Origin: Sarcocystis neurona
Lineage: Eukaryota; Apicomplexa; Conoidasida; Eucoccidiorida; Sarcocystidae
DNA length: 64,000 nucleotides
Direction: 5' to 3'
NCBI GenBank assembly: GCA_000727475.1
Contig: KL647288.1
Coordinates: 9,922,055 to 9,986,054, forward strand
Below, piece after piece: positions 24,519-34,388 of this stretch (positions are counted from its first letter, which is position 1; each line of letters begins with the position of its first letter). The position numbers and the translations under genes are program-made. The notes under the pieces are model-generated. The model was not told the DNA's origin and ran no database searches. It saw only the letters and a program-made list of their open reading frames with translations.

Positions 24519-27500
24519 CATACATATGTATACATACATATATATACATATATATATATTTACATGTATATGTATTTATATATATGTATATATATTTACA
24601 TATATATGTATTTATATATATGTATATATATTTACATATATATATATATGTATGATATGTGTATTTCTACTCTGTATACGTCTGTGTGTCTTACTCAGCA
24701 TATACATATATATATATATGTATTCTTTTCAGAGACACACGCACGTGTGTGCTGCTGTATATGCATACAGCATATACTTATTGTGTCTATACATCTCACT
24801 TTCTCCATACACAAATATATATATATATATGTTCTCTGTACTTCAATGACATACACTTATCAATACTGCTGTGCACGCGTTTAGTTATTGCGTATGTGAG
24901 TACAGTGCAGTTGCCTTTGGAAGAGACAGGGTCTTCCTCCGTAGGTGAGAGAGTGCTAGCTGTGTCCATCTCTTTGTTACAGGAGCTGTGCCGCTGCTTG
25001 TCCTCCTGTTCCTCGTCCTACTCCTCTTTCGTGGGGCTGAGTCATGCCCACATTTCTTGCCGCTGTTACTGCTGCTGCCCGTGCCTCGCGCTGTTTCACT
25101 GTTAAACTTCTACTGACCCCGTGCGCAGTCGAGAGCGCTCGTTACCTCCTCCCGCAACAACTCCGGTACTTGTGCCACCCCACGGCATCTAGAGAGAATG
25201 TGTCTCCGTGCCCTACCGTGATATAAGGAAGAAGTGAAAGAAGAAATGAAGAACGAAGACAGAAAGCGGAGCAGGAGAAAAAGGCAGGGCCGCCGCAGCA
25301 GCAGCAGCGTTCGAAACGCGTTGTCCTTTTTAAGAAGATCGCCGCGGCGGGGAAGCGAGTCCTGCTAAAGAGAGTGTGACAGCACAGAAACAAACGCGCC
25401 GGCAGCAATGCAGCCGCTTTTCTTGCACGTCGCTTTGTTCACGTACCATTTTTTGGCAATCAAAAACACACTTCCCTGCGTTCTCTTTTTCGTCCTGCCA
25501 AACCTGCGGTGCCTCTGCGTGTTGAAGGGAGGACGGGTCTTGGCAAACCGCCTGCGCCAGTCTGCGAGTCGTCGCCCGCCCATGTGCGTCTCGCGAATGC
25601 GTCTGCGCCTTTGTTCAAGTTGATGGGCGAGTGACGCGTGCGGGCTGAAATGCCACTGCGTCCTGTAAACCGCTACGTAGTAAGAAGTGTCTGTGTGGCT
25701 AAAAACGCAGAGGGTTCAGATATTTACGCCCGTTTTTAAGAGGAAGCTTTCTTGCGAAGCACTACACCTGTCCACACCATCTTCTGGCTTAGCAAGGCGG
25801 CCTGCTCGTTCGGATGCGAGACAGCAAGAAGGCAAGCAGATGTCCGCACTGCCGGCGCTGTTTCAGTTCCCAACGGAACGAGCTCGTAGGTGCTGGTGGC
25901 CAATTTCTCTCTCTGTGCTCTCTCTGTATTTTTTGTCACCAGGTGTTGTCTGGTTGCGTTATGTGTACAACAAAAGGAAGCTTCGCTTGTTACACGTCAG
26001 CACGCTGAACGCTGGCGTCCTTCCGGATCCTGCGCAGACAGTGTACGTCTGCCACTGTGACGCGCATCTCTCTGGCGTCCTGTGCCTCTCTGTTTCAGGG
26101 AGGAGGGGAATACAGTGCGGAGCTCGTGGGAGGTTCTGACCCAGTGATTTGGTTCCCCGCTGAAGAGACGGCAGCAGCGGGAAACGGCCACAGCAGGTGC
26201 CTCCTAGCGACCAATCTGCTGCTTCCTCCCTTCGCAGGTGGGCTCTTCTTCGGTTTGTGTGCCCGGTAAGCTCCGGAGCGTAGCTTCACTTTTTGTTTCC
26301 TACGCCGTGGCCAGTCACGAGGTCGCGGTGCCGAATTCTCTCTACTTGTGAAATCCCTGCTGCGACGTCCCCCGGCCCTTTTGGAGTGGCTCTGGAAGCA
26401 CCACGCGCACGTGTGGCAGGAGGAACGCATGCGTAAATAGACCAAATCTGCCCAGCCGTCCCCACACATACACAGGCTTGCAAACAACGATACTCGCAGA
26501 GAGGTGGATACACGTGTTGGTAGAGTTTGCAGCGAAACCTGCCCCCCGTGACAGCGGCAGCACTGACGAGGGTTGCTTCGACCCCACACGTATGTGGATG
26601 CGAACACGTCCCGACGTGCGCTTTTTGCTCTGTCGCAGTGCAGCGGAAACGTCCTTGGGGCGATGGGCTGCTGTGGACGAAGGGCGCGGCACACATTTTC
26701 TTCTGTGCTGCTATCCAGATACGAAGTGTCACGCTGAAGAGGAATACAAAGGCCACTACGAACGCGTCAGCTGAGAACCCTACCGAAGCATATTTTTCGC
26801 ACGTTTTCTATGAGACACATCCGTAGAAGACCTAGCCGAGACACGGGCAACTGGCGTGTGTGTGAAGAGTCTTGCACACGCACGACAAAAAAAAGACTTG
26901 AATTCAAGTAGACAATCGTGTGTGTGCTGCTATGACGGACCTGCGAACCTAGCCATCTGGAGCGACTGCGAGATTGTGTGCGCGTACAATTTATTGCTGA
27001 GCGGCAACGTCTGCACAACTCTGCGCTTAGCCTGCCTGCGTGAGGAAGTCGTGCAGACGACCCGTCTGGCTACCTGCCTCATGGGTGCGGTGCAAGAGCA
27101 TCTGTTCTCGTCCTGCAGCGTACCCGCCCTCTGCGGCGTCCCTTCGGAGTCTCTGCTTGCGCCTGTTGCTGGCGAGCAGGAGGAGTAGCGGCTGTAGCGG
27201 CAGCGGCCGCAACGACAGCTCGCATGAGGAGCGAGCGCCAGCACAGAGGGAACCTCTGACCGTGTTGACGGTGCGGGGAGGTCCTCGTGGCGTCGGAGTA
27301 GCCTGCGCCTGCTATCGAGTGCGTGCTGCGGCAACACAGCAGCAGGGGGCAGCAGCGGCAGCAGACAGCTACTGGTGGGCTGCAAGTCCGCGAAAAAGTA
27401 GGTCTCGCGGGAGAGCGGAGCCCCCGCACCACCTGCGAGTTAACCGCGAAGGGGTGAGGTCCTTCTGGCTTATGGGCGGGGCCTTCCGCAAGACCTGTGC

Positions 27501-30500
27501 TGCCGCGTCTTACTTGGACTGAGGACACTAATTATTACTCACTGCTGTCTGCCTATGTACGTATACTTGTGTCCAGGTGGAAGCGTCCCTGCCACGTCAG
27601 TTGCTTACCACTGAAGCTGCTGTTGCCGCACTCAGGGAAATTCCCCAGCTGCGTACAACGTGTGGTGTGTCAAAGATCGAGAAGCTGGTGCACTGCGTGG
27701 GATTTGATGGTCAAAACGAATTGCCGCAGTCGGATCAACAATTGCAATGTATGTACGTGTGTGGGAGTGTGCTGCTGCGGACGTAGCTACTACCGAGGAA
27801 TGGGTCTGCAGAAGTGTGCTGATGCTGGAGGAAGCCGCAAGTCTCGCACAACTTGTCGAGAAAGTCGCACTGGAGAATCAGGTCCAGGGGCGCTGCACGG
27901 TGCTCCACACCATGTCTATCGAAGACGAGCTCAAGTCCATGCAGCAGAACCACCTCCGGTAAGCGTTGTAGCAGCAGCACAAGAGCAGTGGGGGGGTCGC
28001 CAGCACGTGCAGAGGGTGTAGGGACTCGACTACGGATAAGCAGCAAAAACGGCTCAAGAGGCTTCTCAAAGGGACAAGCGCACTGCTCCGTGCACCGGCC
28101 TATGCGTGTGGGTATTGGTATTCTCTGGCTTGTGGGAAGAGTCCAAAGCATTCCGCAGTCAGCGTCTTAAAAGCTCGCATAGAGAATCCACGGAAGATAA
28201 CCAGTGAGTTAGCTGCAGCGCAAGACGAAATAGCGCACGTTGACTGCCCTAAGCAGAGAACTCAATGATCGCGGCTGTGAACGAAGTGTGAGCGCGGAGG
28301 CAACTTCAGGCAGACAAAGCAGACACTCGTGTGAGCAGGAAAGTGACAGTAGGACGCACGCGCGTGCAAACCCTGCAAACCTCAGCTCCCCACGCGACGT
28401 TGCAGGTTCGTCGGTTGGTGGCTGAAGATGCCACAGCCAGCCAGCGCTGGCGGCTGCTTCACAGGTTTGTAAAATATCGGGGCTACCTGTAATGTGTTGT
28501 TTGACTTTAGGCGTGTCTACAGGTGCACCAGTATACGTATGTACACGCACATGCATGTACACGCAGTATGGGGGGACACGAGGTGGAACACAAACAGACG
28601 GGGATGTAAGCGCACGCACGATTGAAGAACGTTTTACTTGGGACGCAAGCAGACGCGACAAAATACCGCGGAAGCGGAGGGGGCGTTACACAAACCGATG
28701 AGACGCGCGATGCTAGCGTGCCGTCCTTCTCCGCGGCAGCTCTTTGAGGCGTAAGTCACATGCCTTATCGGCGTGTACAAACTACAGTGCGCGATTGCCT
28801 ACCTCTTCTTCGTCAGTGTTAAACGATGTGCACTTCCGCTGCATATCTTTCGTTCTTGACGGCAAGTTGTTCCGTTCTTAGGAGGAGATATAAAAAGTGG
28901 AATACATCTCTATGTCAAATGGTTGTAGCGAGGACTACTCTTAGTAGACACGCCACGTGTCTCTGCCGTTATGCACCGTATACGAAATTCGCCAGCCCCC
29001 CCAACCTGGACGTTCCAGTGGCATTTTCTTGCAGGACCGCGCGCTTGTAGGCAGGCGGCCACAGTTACTGGCCTTATGTTCTTCAAAGGCGCTCGTAATC
29101 GATCAGAAAATCGCGCTACTAAAAAGACGTGCGTGCGGGTGAAACGCCTTCTCCACGAAGGCGTCATTCAGAGTAGGGTGGTGTTTCTGTTTCAAGTGCG
29201 CAGTTGTTACCGTTCATCAGGGACGCACACTCGCACTTGTTCCTCCTCTCTCATAATCTTTACCTTCCCCCCGTGTGTGCCTTTGGTCCACCGCAGCATT
29301 CTCCTGCAAACGACTTCCCACCATTCACGCAAGCGAATCCTTGTAGCGTTGTACTGCTTGTAGCCCTTAAAAAAGTGGACACCGATTTCGCCAAACTGTT
29401 CTGCTGCCACACTTGAGATTCCCACACTTTCTGCAATTCTGATCTAATTTCTTAATGTACGAAAAAAGGTTTGGCGACTGATGCTTGCAGTTTCCACTTC
29501 ATTTACATGCATTTCCCCCCAGAAGTGCAACAGTGCCGGCGGCAAGAGCATGGCCAGTTTGGGCGCTGGTTCCGGCCCTCACTACAGGGCATCGCGCGGA
29601 CGCTGCAGCGAGCATGTGAGATGCTGTACCCAGACGGATTTTTATTGGCTACTTTTCTTCTACCGCTGAAGCTGCAGCATATGGGCGTACAGTTGATGCG
29701 TGCGGGTGCCGAGCTTTGCGGAAGGAAAGGCGTTCTGCTTGGTCAGTGGGGGACGACGGAAAACAATAGGTAATTGTGCCCTACAGCCAGGTGCTCCTCC
29801 GGAACCAACGGAAACACGTGACGGCCAAAGTATGTGTTGGTGACGCTGTCAACTATCAGCAGCGTCCAACGCAGGTGTGAAGTAGAAGAGGATTGCGAGC
29901 GTTAGTCCTGCAGTGAGGGGGATAGGGGATCCCTGACGCGGTAATGGAGTATGACATGGGAATGTGTTGTTCACGTGGTCTTCATACAAAGTCTAAAAGA
30001 GACACATTTGCTTCTGTATGAACAACTGCACTTACAAGAGAAGCTGCTGGGATACAAGCAGGCAGTAGTGAATCCCGTTGAATTCAGTGGTAGCAACACC
30101 AGATTACTAGCTGCCGAATAAAAAAAGACGAATGTCACATTTTTGGTTGGGGTGGTTGCACAGGTAAGGCGTAGGCAAAGGGTTCACCTTCGAGCGCTGT
30201 CAGTAGGGGCTGGGTCCAGGTTGCAGAAAGCGTTGGGCTGGTGAAAGACAACTTCTATAAGGCTTGCGCATGACGTAGTACGTTTTTCGAGAAACCGCTC
30301 CTGTTATGTTGATGAACTTGTTGCCCCGGATGTGCCTCACGAGCAATAGCCGCGAGGTCTTTTTTATCGCAGGATAAGATCGCGCTAAGGAAAATGCGGA
30401 GAACTGGTAGTGCTTCGCCGCAGCTGCTGAGTAGGCAATCTACTTTCTTTGTATGGGGCTTCCTCAAAGTTGAACAGATGGATGGCATACAAGTTAACTA

Positions 30501-30725
30501 AATATTTACGATAAAGGAGACACGCTATTTCACAGAACCTGTCCACGCTAATATGTGCAAGCTAGACGAGGTGCGCAGTTGTCGTGGCGGAAGGCGTCGT
30601 GTGCCTACTCATGCTAATGCCACTGCTCTGTGTGATTGAGAATGCTTACTGACTTGCTCTGAACTCTAAGACCTTTCTGCCTTAGACTCACATTTCATGC
30701 TCCTCCCTCCATCGTCCTCGCATGA
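14905..30725 (+). CDS. RlmI/RlmK-like PUA + SAM-methyltransferase protein, eleven-exon gene
   Basis: Homologues methylate rRNA cytosine or guanine using SAM. My exon model: (14905)-15868, 18377-19371, 20903-21052, 22163-22258, 26099-26265, 26639-26765, 27577-27748, 27787-27958, 28406-28464, 29523-29769 and a tentative last exon 30686-30725. Every junction is phase-compatible and the sum is a multiple of three, about 1062 residues. Landmarks match the family in order: [16 protein letters not shown], then [17 protein letters not shown] across intron 1 (PUA), [78 protein letters not shown], and the C-terminal [15 protein letters not shown]. Exon 2 carries long Q/S/A insertions. The catalytic signatures are degraded. 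The start is uncertain: the ATG at 14905 heads an R/S/A-rich stretch, but 15034 is possible and the frame stays open back to 13885. Confidence is high for the family and moderate for the exact exons. Confidence 0.72.
15323..15395. repeat. 18-bp tandem repeat in exon 1 of the methyltransferase-like gene
   Basis: Four copies of AGACAGGACAGCAGCAGC, encoding QTGQQQ-type hexapeptides just upstream of the PUA domain. The period is in frame. Confidence 0.85.
15970..16680. repeat. CATA/CGTA microsatellite
   Basis: About 700 bases dominated by ACATACAT, ACGTACAT and CACACATA units. Open frames across it (histidine/tyrosine/threonine-rich) are artefacts. Confidence 0.9.
16818..17200. repeat. degenerate 76-bp tandem array
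   Basis: The core GACTGGGTT (or GACTGAGTT) recurs at 16818, 16892, 16968 and 17120. The spacings are 74, 76 and 152 (two units), and a decayed copy is expected near 17044. Each core is preceded by a TATATA run and in most copies followed by a GAGAC-like motif. Confidence 0.7.
17561..17636. repeat. 38-bp tandem duplication
   Basis: Two essentially identical copies of a purine-rich plus CTG-run unit (GGAAGAGGAGGGAAAAGAAA followed by AGAAG and CTG repeats), the second starting at 17599. Confidence 0.9.
19372..20902 (+). other. intron 2 of the methyltransferase-like gene
   Basis: Donor ggtaac after CTGGTGCCG (phase 0), acceptor cgcgcag before GTGGATGCG. The interior holds TA/GTAT microsatellites at about 19450-19800 and 19980-20160 and CA/GT-rich repeats at about 20450-20760. 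No separate gene seen. Confidence 0.7.
22513..22656. repeat. 72-bp tandem duplication
   Basis: TCCGTAGAGTTTCACTTATT begins at 22521 and again at 22593. The 72-base copies differ mainly in a GT/AT microsatellite part, so the duplication is recent. Confidence 0.9.
23602..23721. repeat. 40-bp CTG-rich tandem array, three copies
   Basis: Units begin at 23602, 23642 and 23682. Each is made of two related 20-base halves (TCGCTGCTGCTGCTTTGCTC and a TAACTG/TCCCTG half). Confidence 0.85.
24410..24840. repeat. TA/CATA microsatellite in intron
   Basis: (TA)n, ATACAT and ATTTACATATATATGTAT units over about 430 bases. The units ending in TATGTATATATATTTACA recur about every 30-38 bases near 24560-24640. 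Confidence 0.85.
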
Positions 30726-33353
30726 GAGGTGCAAATTGAGCCACACAAAACTGGGCAGGTTTCTGTTTAGCTTTGCTCTAAGTTTCGATCGGCGAAGCAA
30801 CTGCTTCTGTGAACTCGCTTTTCTCCGACCGACCTGGGCTGCTGTGACGTTCCGATGCTATCATTTCGCGATGTTAGACTCGGAACTACTCAGGAAGGCA
30901 CGCTTACGACAAGTACCCGCTTGTCAGGTTTCAACGGAAGGACGCTGTCTGTAGCTTGGCCCTAACGACAGCGTGGCACCCTCTGTTACAAATCAGTGGC
31001 TGCGCAAGGAGCCGAAAGCCCTTCAAGTTCAACTATGGTGCTACTTCTGGTCGTAGGATAAGCGTTTAGGGCATTTTGTTCATGTGCTTTTTACTGGATG
31101 TGGACCGATTCAGGGTGCTGCTGGCACATGAGGACTTTTGGTACGAGCGGATCTACTGTATGCGAGTCGGCAAGTGATGCTTTCATAACTCCAGGTGCGA
31201 GAGCTTCTCGGTTCGAGTCGCAAGAACAGCTTTGTGGACCACCGCCGATGCCAGTGCGACTGCGGCAGCAGGGCCCTTGGTGATTCTGGTGCATTGGGGC
31301 GAACCTCCTTCCCTAACGCCACGGCTATTCGATGGACTGACAGATAAGAGGTTGCTTGCATTTCGTCTTTTTGTTGTGTTTTTCACTCTGCTTCTCGTGA
31401 TGGCATCTCATCATTGTCAGTCATTTGTCTGTGTGCACGAAGTGGAAGACTGTATACTATGGATGGCTTATGAAGACTACTTGCACAGTCGAAAGCGTCA
31501 CCGACTACGAGAATGCCAAGCACTCCCAATAGACATGATGTGTAACACAGGTGGAGAAGCACGTGAGCCGCAGACGCGATTAATGTAACATCGGTGGAGA
31601 AACACGTAAGCCGCAGACGCCATTACTCTTCATAATTGACTCTGAATGAACACAAATATGCGTCGGTGTGACGCGGAGCACTGGGACTGGATCGGCACTG
31701 TCACACTGCACGGCGGGTATACGGCCGGATACGGACTGCCATACCCCTTAAGAAATTGGGCTATTTTATTTCTCGCCTCTGGCACACATTCAGTGGGATG
31801 TCGTGCCTTGGTATTCTCGCTACGGTAACGCGGGGCAACAACTCTCTTTCAACACTTCCCCCCCTCACGGAAAACTAAAAGCGTAGTCTGTCGAACGGTG
31901 CGCTGGCCCTTTCCCCTCAAGTAGAAAGCGTAAACCGGAATCCAATAGGCATGAAGCCATGCTTTCTACAACGTCGTCCCTTGGAAGAGCGCTTACACTT
32001 TTGTCCAAGAAACAGGCTCTCTGCGGAAATGACGTAGCCACTTTGTGGTCCTTGACGGGCTCAGTAAATGTCCAGCACTTCCATTTCTATAAAGGTGCAG
32101 CGCAGTAGCCAAATGGTGTCAGCCACACGCTCGAAGAAGCTATAGCCTCAGCATGGATGACGTCCCTCTATATCCCGTCTACAGAGCCGAAGCTTTTTCC
32201 AAGCGCTGTTTCAAGGCTCCATTCTCATGCTCTTTGGTCTGCAGCCGTGCACATACGTATGCACACATACGTAAACACATGAAACCAAACGCACACCAAG
32301 CACACGCACATCACAAATCGCCTGGTTTTTGCGTCAGACTTTTACACGTGCTACACTGTATACCCGCAGCATAAAAGGGAAGTTATGCCCTCGCCCCTAC
32401 TTTTGTTGCTTCATCTCACCATATCAGAAAGCCCCCCCACGCAGACGCCTCCGATGTAAATGCGCGGCACAGTCCTCGCTCCTGTCAGTTTCTCGAGCAC
32501 GAGCTGAAGCTTCAGCATATCTCGCGCTCTGCCAAGGTCCACCACGTACTGCAGAAGAACACACGACAGCGGTATACGTAAATTTGCATCTCCGACGAAA
32601 TTTCGTATTGAGTGCGTGTAACGGTCATGAGAGCTGAAAATGCTCTGCGGCGCTTGTGAAAGGCATGCACTGGGATGGCGTGCAGTGCACTGGGAACCAA
32701 GTCACGTGAAAGCGGTCGTGCGCCCCGGGTCCATCCGCCACCTTTCTGAGAGGTCCTAATGACGCAGGACAGAAGTGGCTTCAAACGTGCGAGGAGTTCA
32801 AAACCCAACTCGAACCTTTTAAATGAGATTTGTGCACCCGTCACAGTTCCTCTATAAAATCATTCAACTGAAGGACGGACTTACAATTTGCTTTACTCCG
32901 ACATCTTGAAGAAGTTTAATTGCGTCTTTGCAGTACCTGCAGTGGCTGCGAACATGTGGCAAAAAAGGACAGAAAGTTGTGGAACAGGAGAGGCCCGTGG
33001 GATACGCTCAGTAAACTGGTCTGTCACGACACCGGTGTGTCAGCGTCAGACATAATGGCAATTCAGATATGATATTATGAGCGTTCACTCACCCAGGTGA
33101 TTACGGGGCCATATACGTATGTATGTGCATCCCCCTCGTGCGTGGATGTCCACACGCGGATTGAGATAGGCAGGTCTTTCAGAGAAATATATTCACTTAT
33201 CGGTACGGTTCACGTCCACAGTAGCAACGAGTCCTTCACTGAGGACTCCCACGGAACCTATCTCTCACCGAATTGAGTACGGGTACGAGATGGCTTGCAA
33301 AACTGCTAAAAGCGGAGTGACGTGGTTTCGCAGCCCTGGCCATCTTCCATATC
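30726..33353. other. gene-poor DNA
   Basis: Balanced composition with only short random-length open frames on both strands. A 43-bp tandem duplication (GGTGGAGAAGCACGTGAGCC unit) lies at 31550-31625. I see no convincing gene. The last exon of the methyltransferase-like gene could lie here instead of at 30686. Confidence 0.5.
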
Positions 33354-34388
33354 TCATGTGTTGGCCTCGTACCCTTTGGTAAACACAACCACTGGGCTGC
33401 GTGTGGAGGCGTGTAGCACCGCTTTTGTAAGACGATCAAACTCCTTAGAATCGAACCACTCGCCAGAACTTGGGGCAGATTTGGGGCTCGTCCGACGAGG
33501 GGCATTCGCCCAAGTATTATGTTTGGCCGCTTCCTTCTCGGCCACCTTTCTAGCCATCAACCGGCAGATCAAGCTGCAGTACCATGGCTTCGATGGGTAT
33601 CGCCCGTACTTGTCTTGTCTCCAACAAAGTGCGGGGCTTACATTCGGGGGCAGGACGCCTGTGTGCATAGTTCCTAGCACTGGAGTCGAAGAGTACCGGA
33701 TATCCGAAGGATTAAATGCGCCCTCCCCAGGGTTTCCGAGACTCAGTTGTGATGGCAGAACAGCACTCGAACGTTGGGAGTCGCTTGGAACTATCTGTAC
33801 ATTAGGGTTTAGAGATAAAATGGCTGCCGCAGGTAAATGCGTCATTGGCTGAAGAGACGCAGCTGCCTCTCGGCCAGCAGGGGCATTTCCCACGGTACTG
33901 TTGCCTCCGCGCTCGCCCTGGCTGCTACGCCGAAAGACATAGGAAGGATACAGTTTCGGTGAGAGTGAGATGGTTCCAGGCGCTGCATAATTCGAAGCCG
34001 TGTGCGGAACTGCCAACGTAGTAAAGTAACCAGGCACTGTACTGGTGAGCATCATTGCGGGTAACGTAGCTACACTAAAGGCTGTGTTGGACAGAGTAGA
34101 ATTCAGATGCGTTGCCGCAGGCGTGGAAGATTGATGTTCTTGTGGCGACAAAGTTTTTTCCAACGCAGGCTGCGAGCGGGTCGCATCCATTTTCAGTGTG
34201 GCAGACCCGTTCTCTGCGAGCTGCTCTGACGCTGGTACTGTCGCGACGGAGCCCCATGCGAGAACGATGAAGAGGACAAGGAGGAAGACCAGCAGAGAAC
34301 GAGTAATCGCGCGTTCCCCGGACTGTGCGCGTTGCCTTTTGAGTGGCGTTGACGCACGGGGGAAAGGAGGGAATGCAAGCCCATCCAT
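33354..34388 (-). CDS. single-exon type II membrane-anchored hypothetical protein, 344 aa
   Basis: An ATG (minus strand, 34388-34386) opens a 344-residue frame of normal complexity. It is the longest frame without HAARs in the repeat-poor half. An arginine-rich N-terminus (about residues 15-30) precedes a single hydrophobic segment at about 32-52 (SLLVFLLVLFIVLAWGS). With basic residues in front and no cleavage-like site, this suggests a type II signal anchor. The rest is serine/threonine/alanine-rich with several N-x-S/T sequons and a C-terminal basic region containing CWRQDKYGRYPSKPWYCSLI. There are no recognisable catalytic motifs. Because no introns are needed, it could be an expressed intronless gene of the secretory pathway. 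I know of no family, and length alone makes chance unlikely but not impossible. Confidence 0.6.
   Translation of the reverse strand: MDGLAFPPFPRASTPLKRQRAQSGERAITRSLLVFLLVLFIVLAWGSVATVPASEQLAENGSATLKMDATRSQPALEKTLSPQEHQSSTPAATHLNSTLSNTAFSVATLPAMMLTSTVPGYFTTLAVPHTASNYAAPGTISLSPKLYPSYVFRRSSQGERGGNSTVGNAPAGREAAASLQPMTHLPAAAILSLNPNVQIVPSDSQRSSAVLPSQLSLGNPGEGAFNPSDIRYSSTPVLGTMHTGVLPPNVSPALCWRQDKYGRYPSKPWYCSLICRLMARKVAEKEAAKHNTWANAPRRTSPKSAPSSGEWFDSKEFDRLTKAVLHASTRSPVVVFTKGYEANT

Larger units (their letters stand above)
21053..26098 (+). other. introns 3 and 4 of the methyltransferase-like gene, around a 96-base exon
   Basis: The exon at 22163-22258 supplies the residues from MQAETQGAL to TETQIC, and these bridge the two flanking domain pieces in phase 0. 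The rest is intron, with microsatellites at about 21480-21840 and 24410-24840, a 72-bp duplication, a 40-bp CTG-rich array and pyrimidine-rich DNA. Short open stretches at about 22045-22110, 24900-25100 and 25220-25380 have protein-like composition but no place in the family alignment. Confidence 0.55.

Noticed and set aside
28800..28880. Candidate DPP-motif exon of the methyltransferase-like gene ([10 protein letters not shown] reading)
   Set aside because: Its acceptor is in the wrong phase after the exon ending at 27958. The exon at 28406-28464 fits both neighbouring phases.
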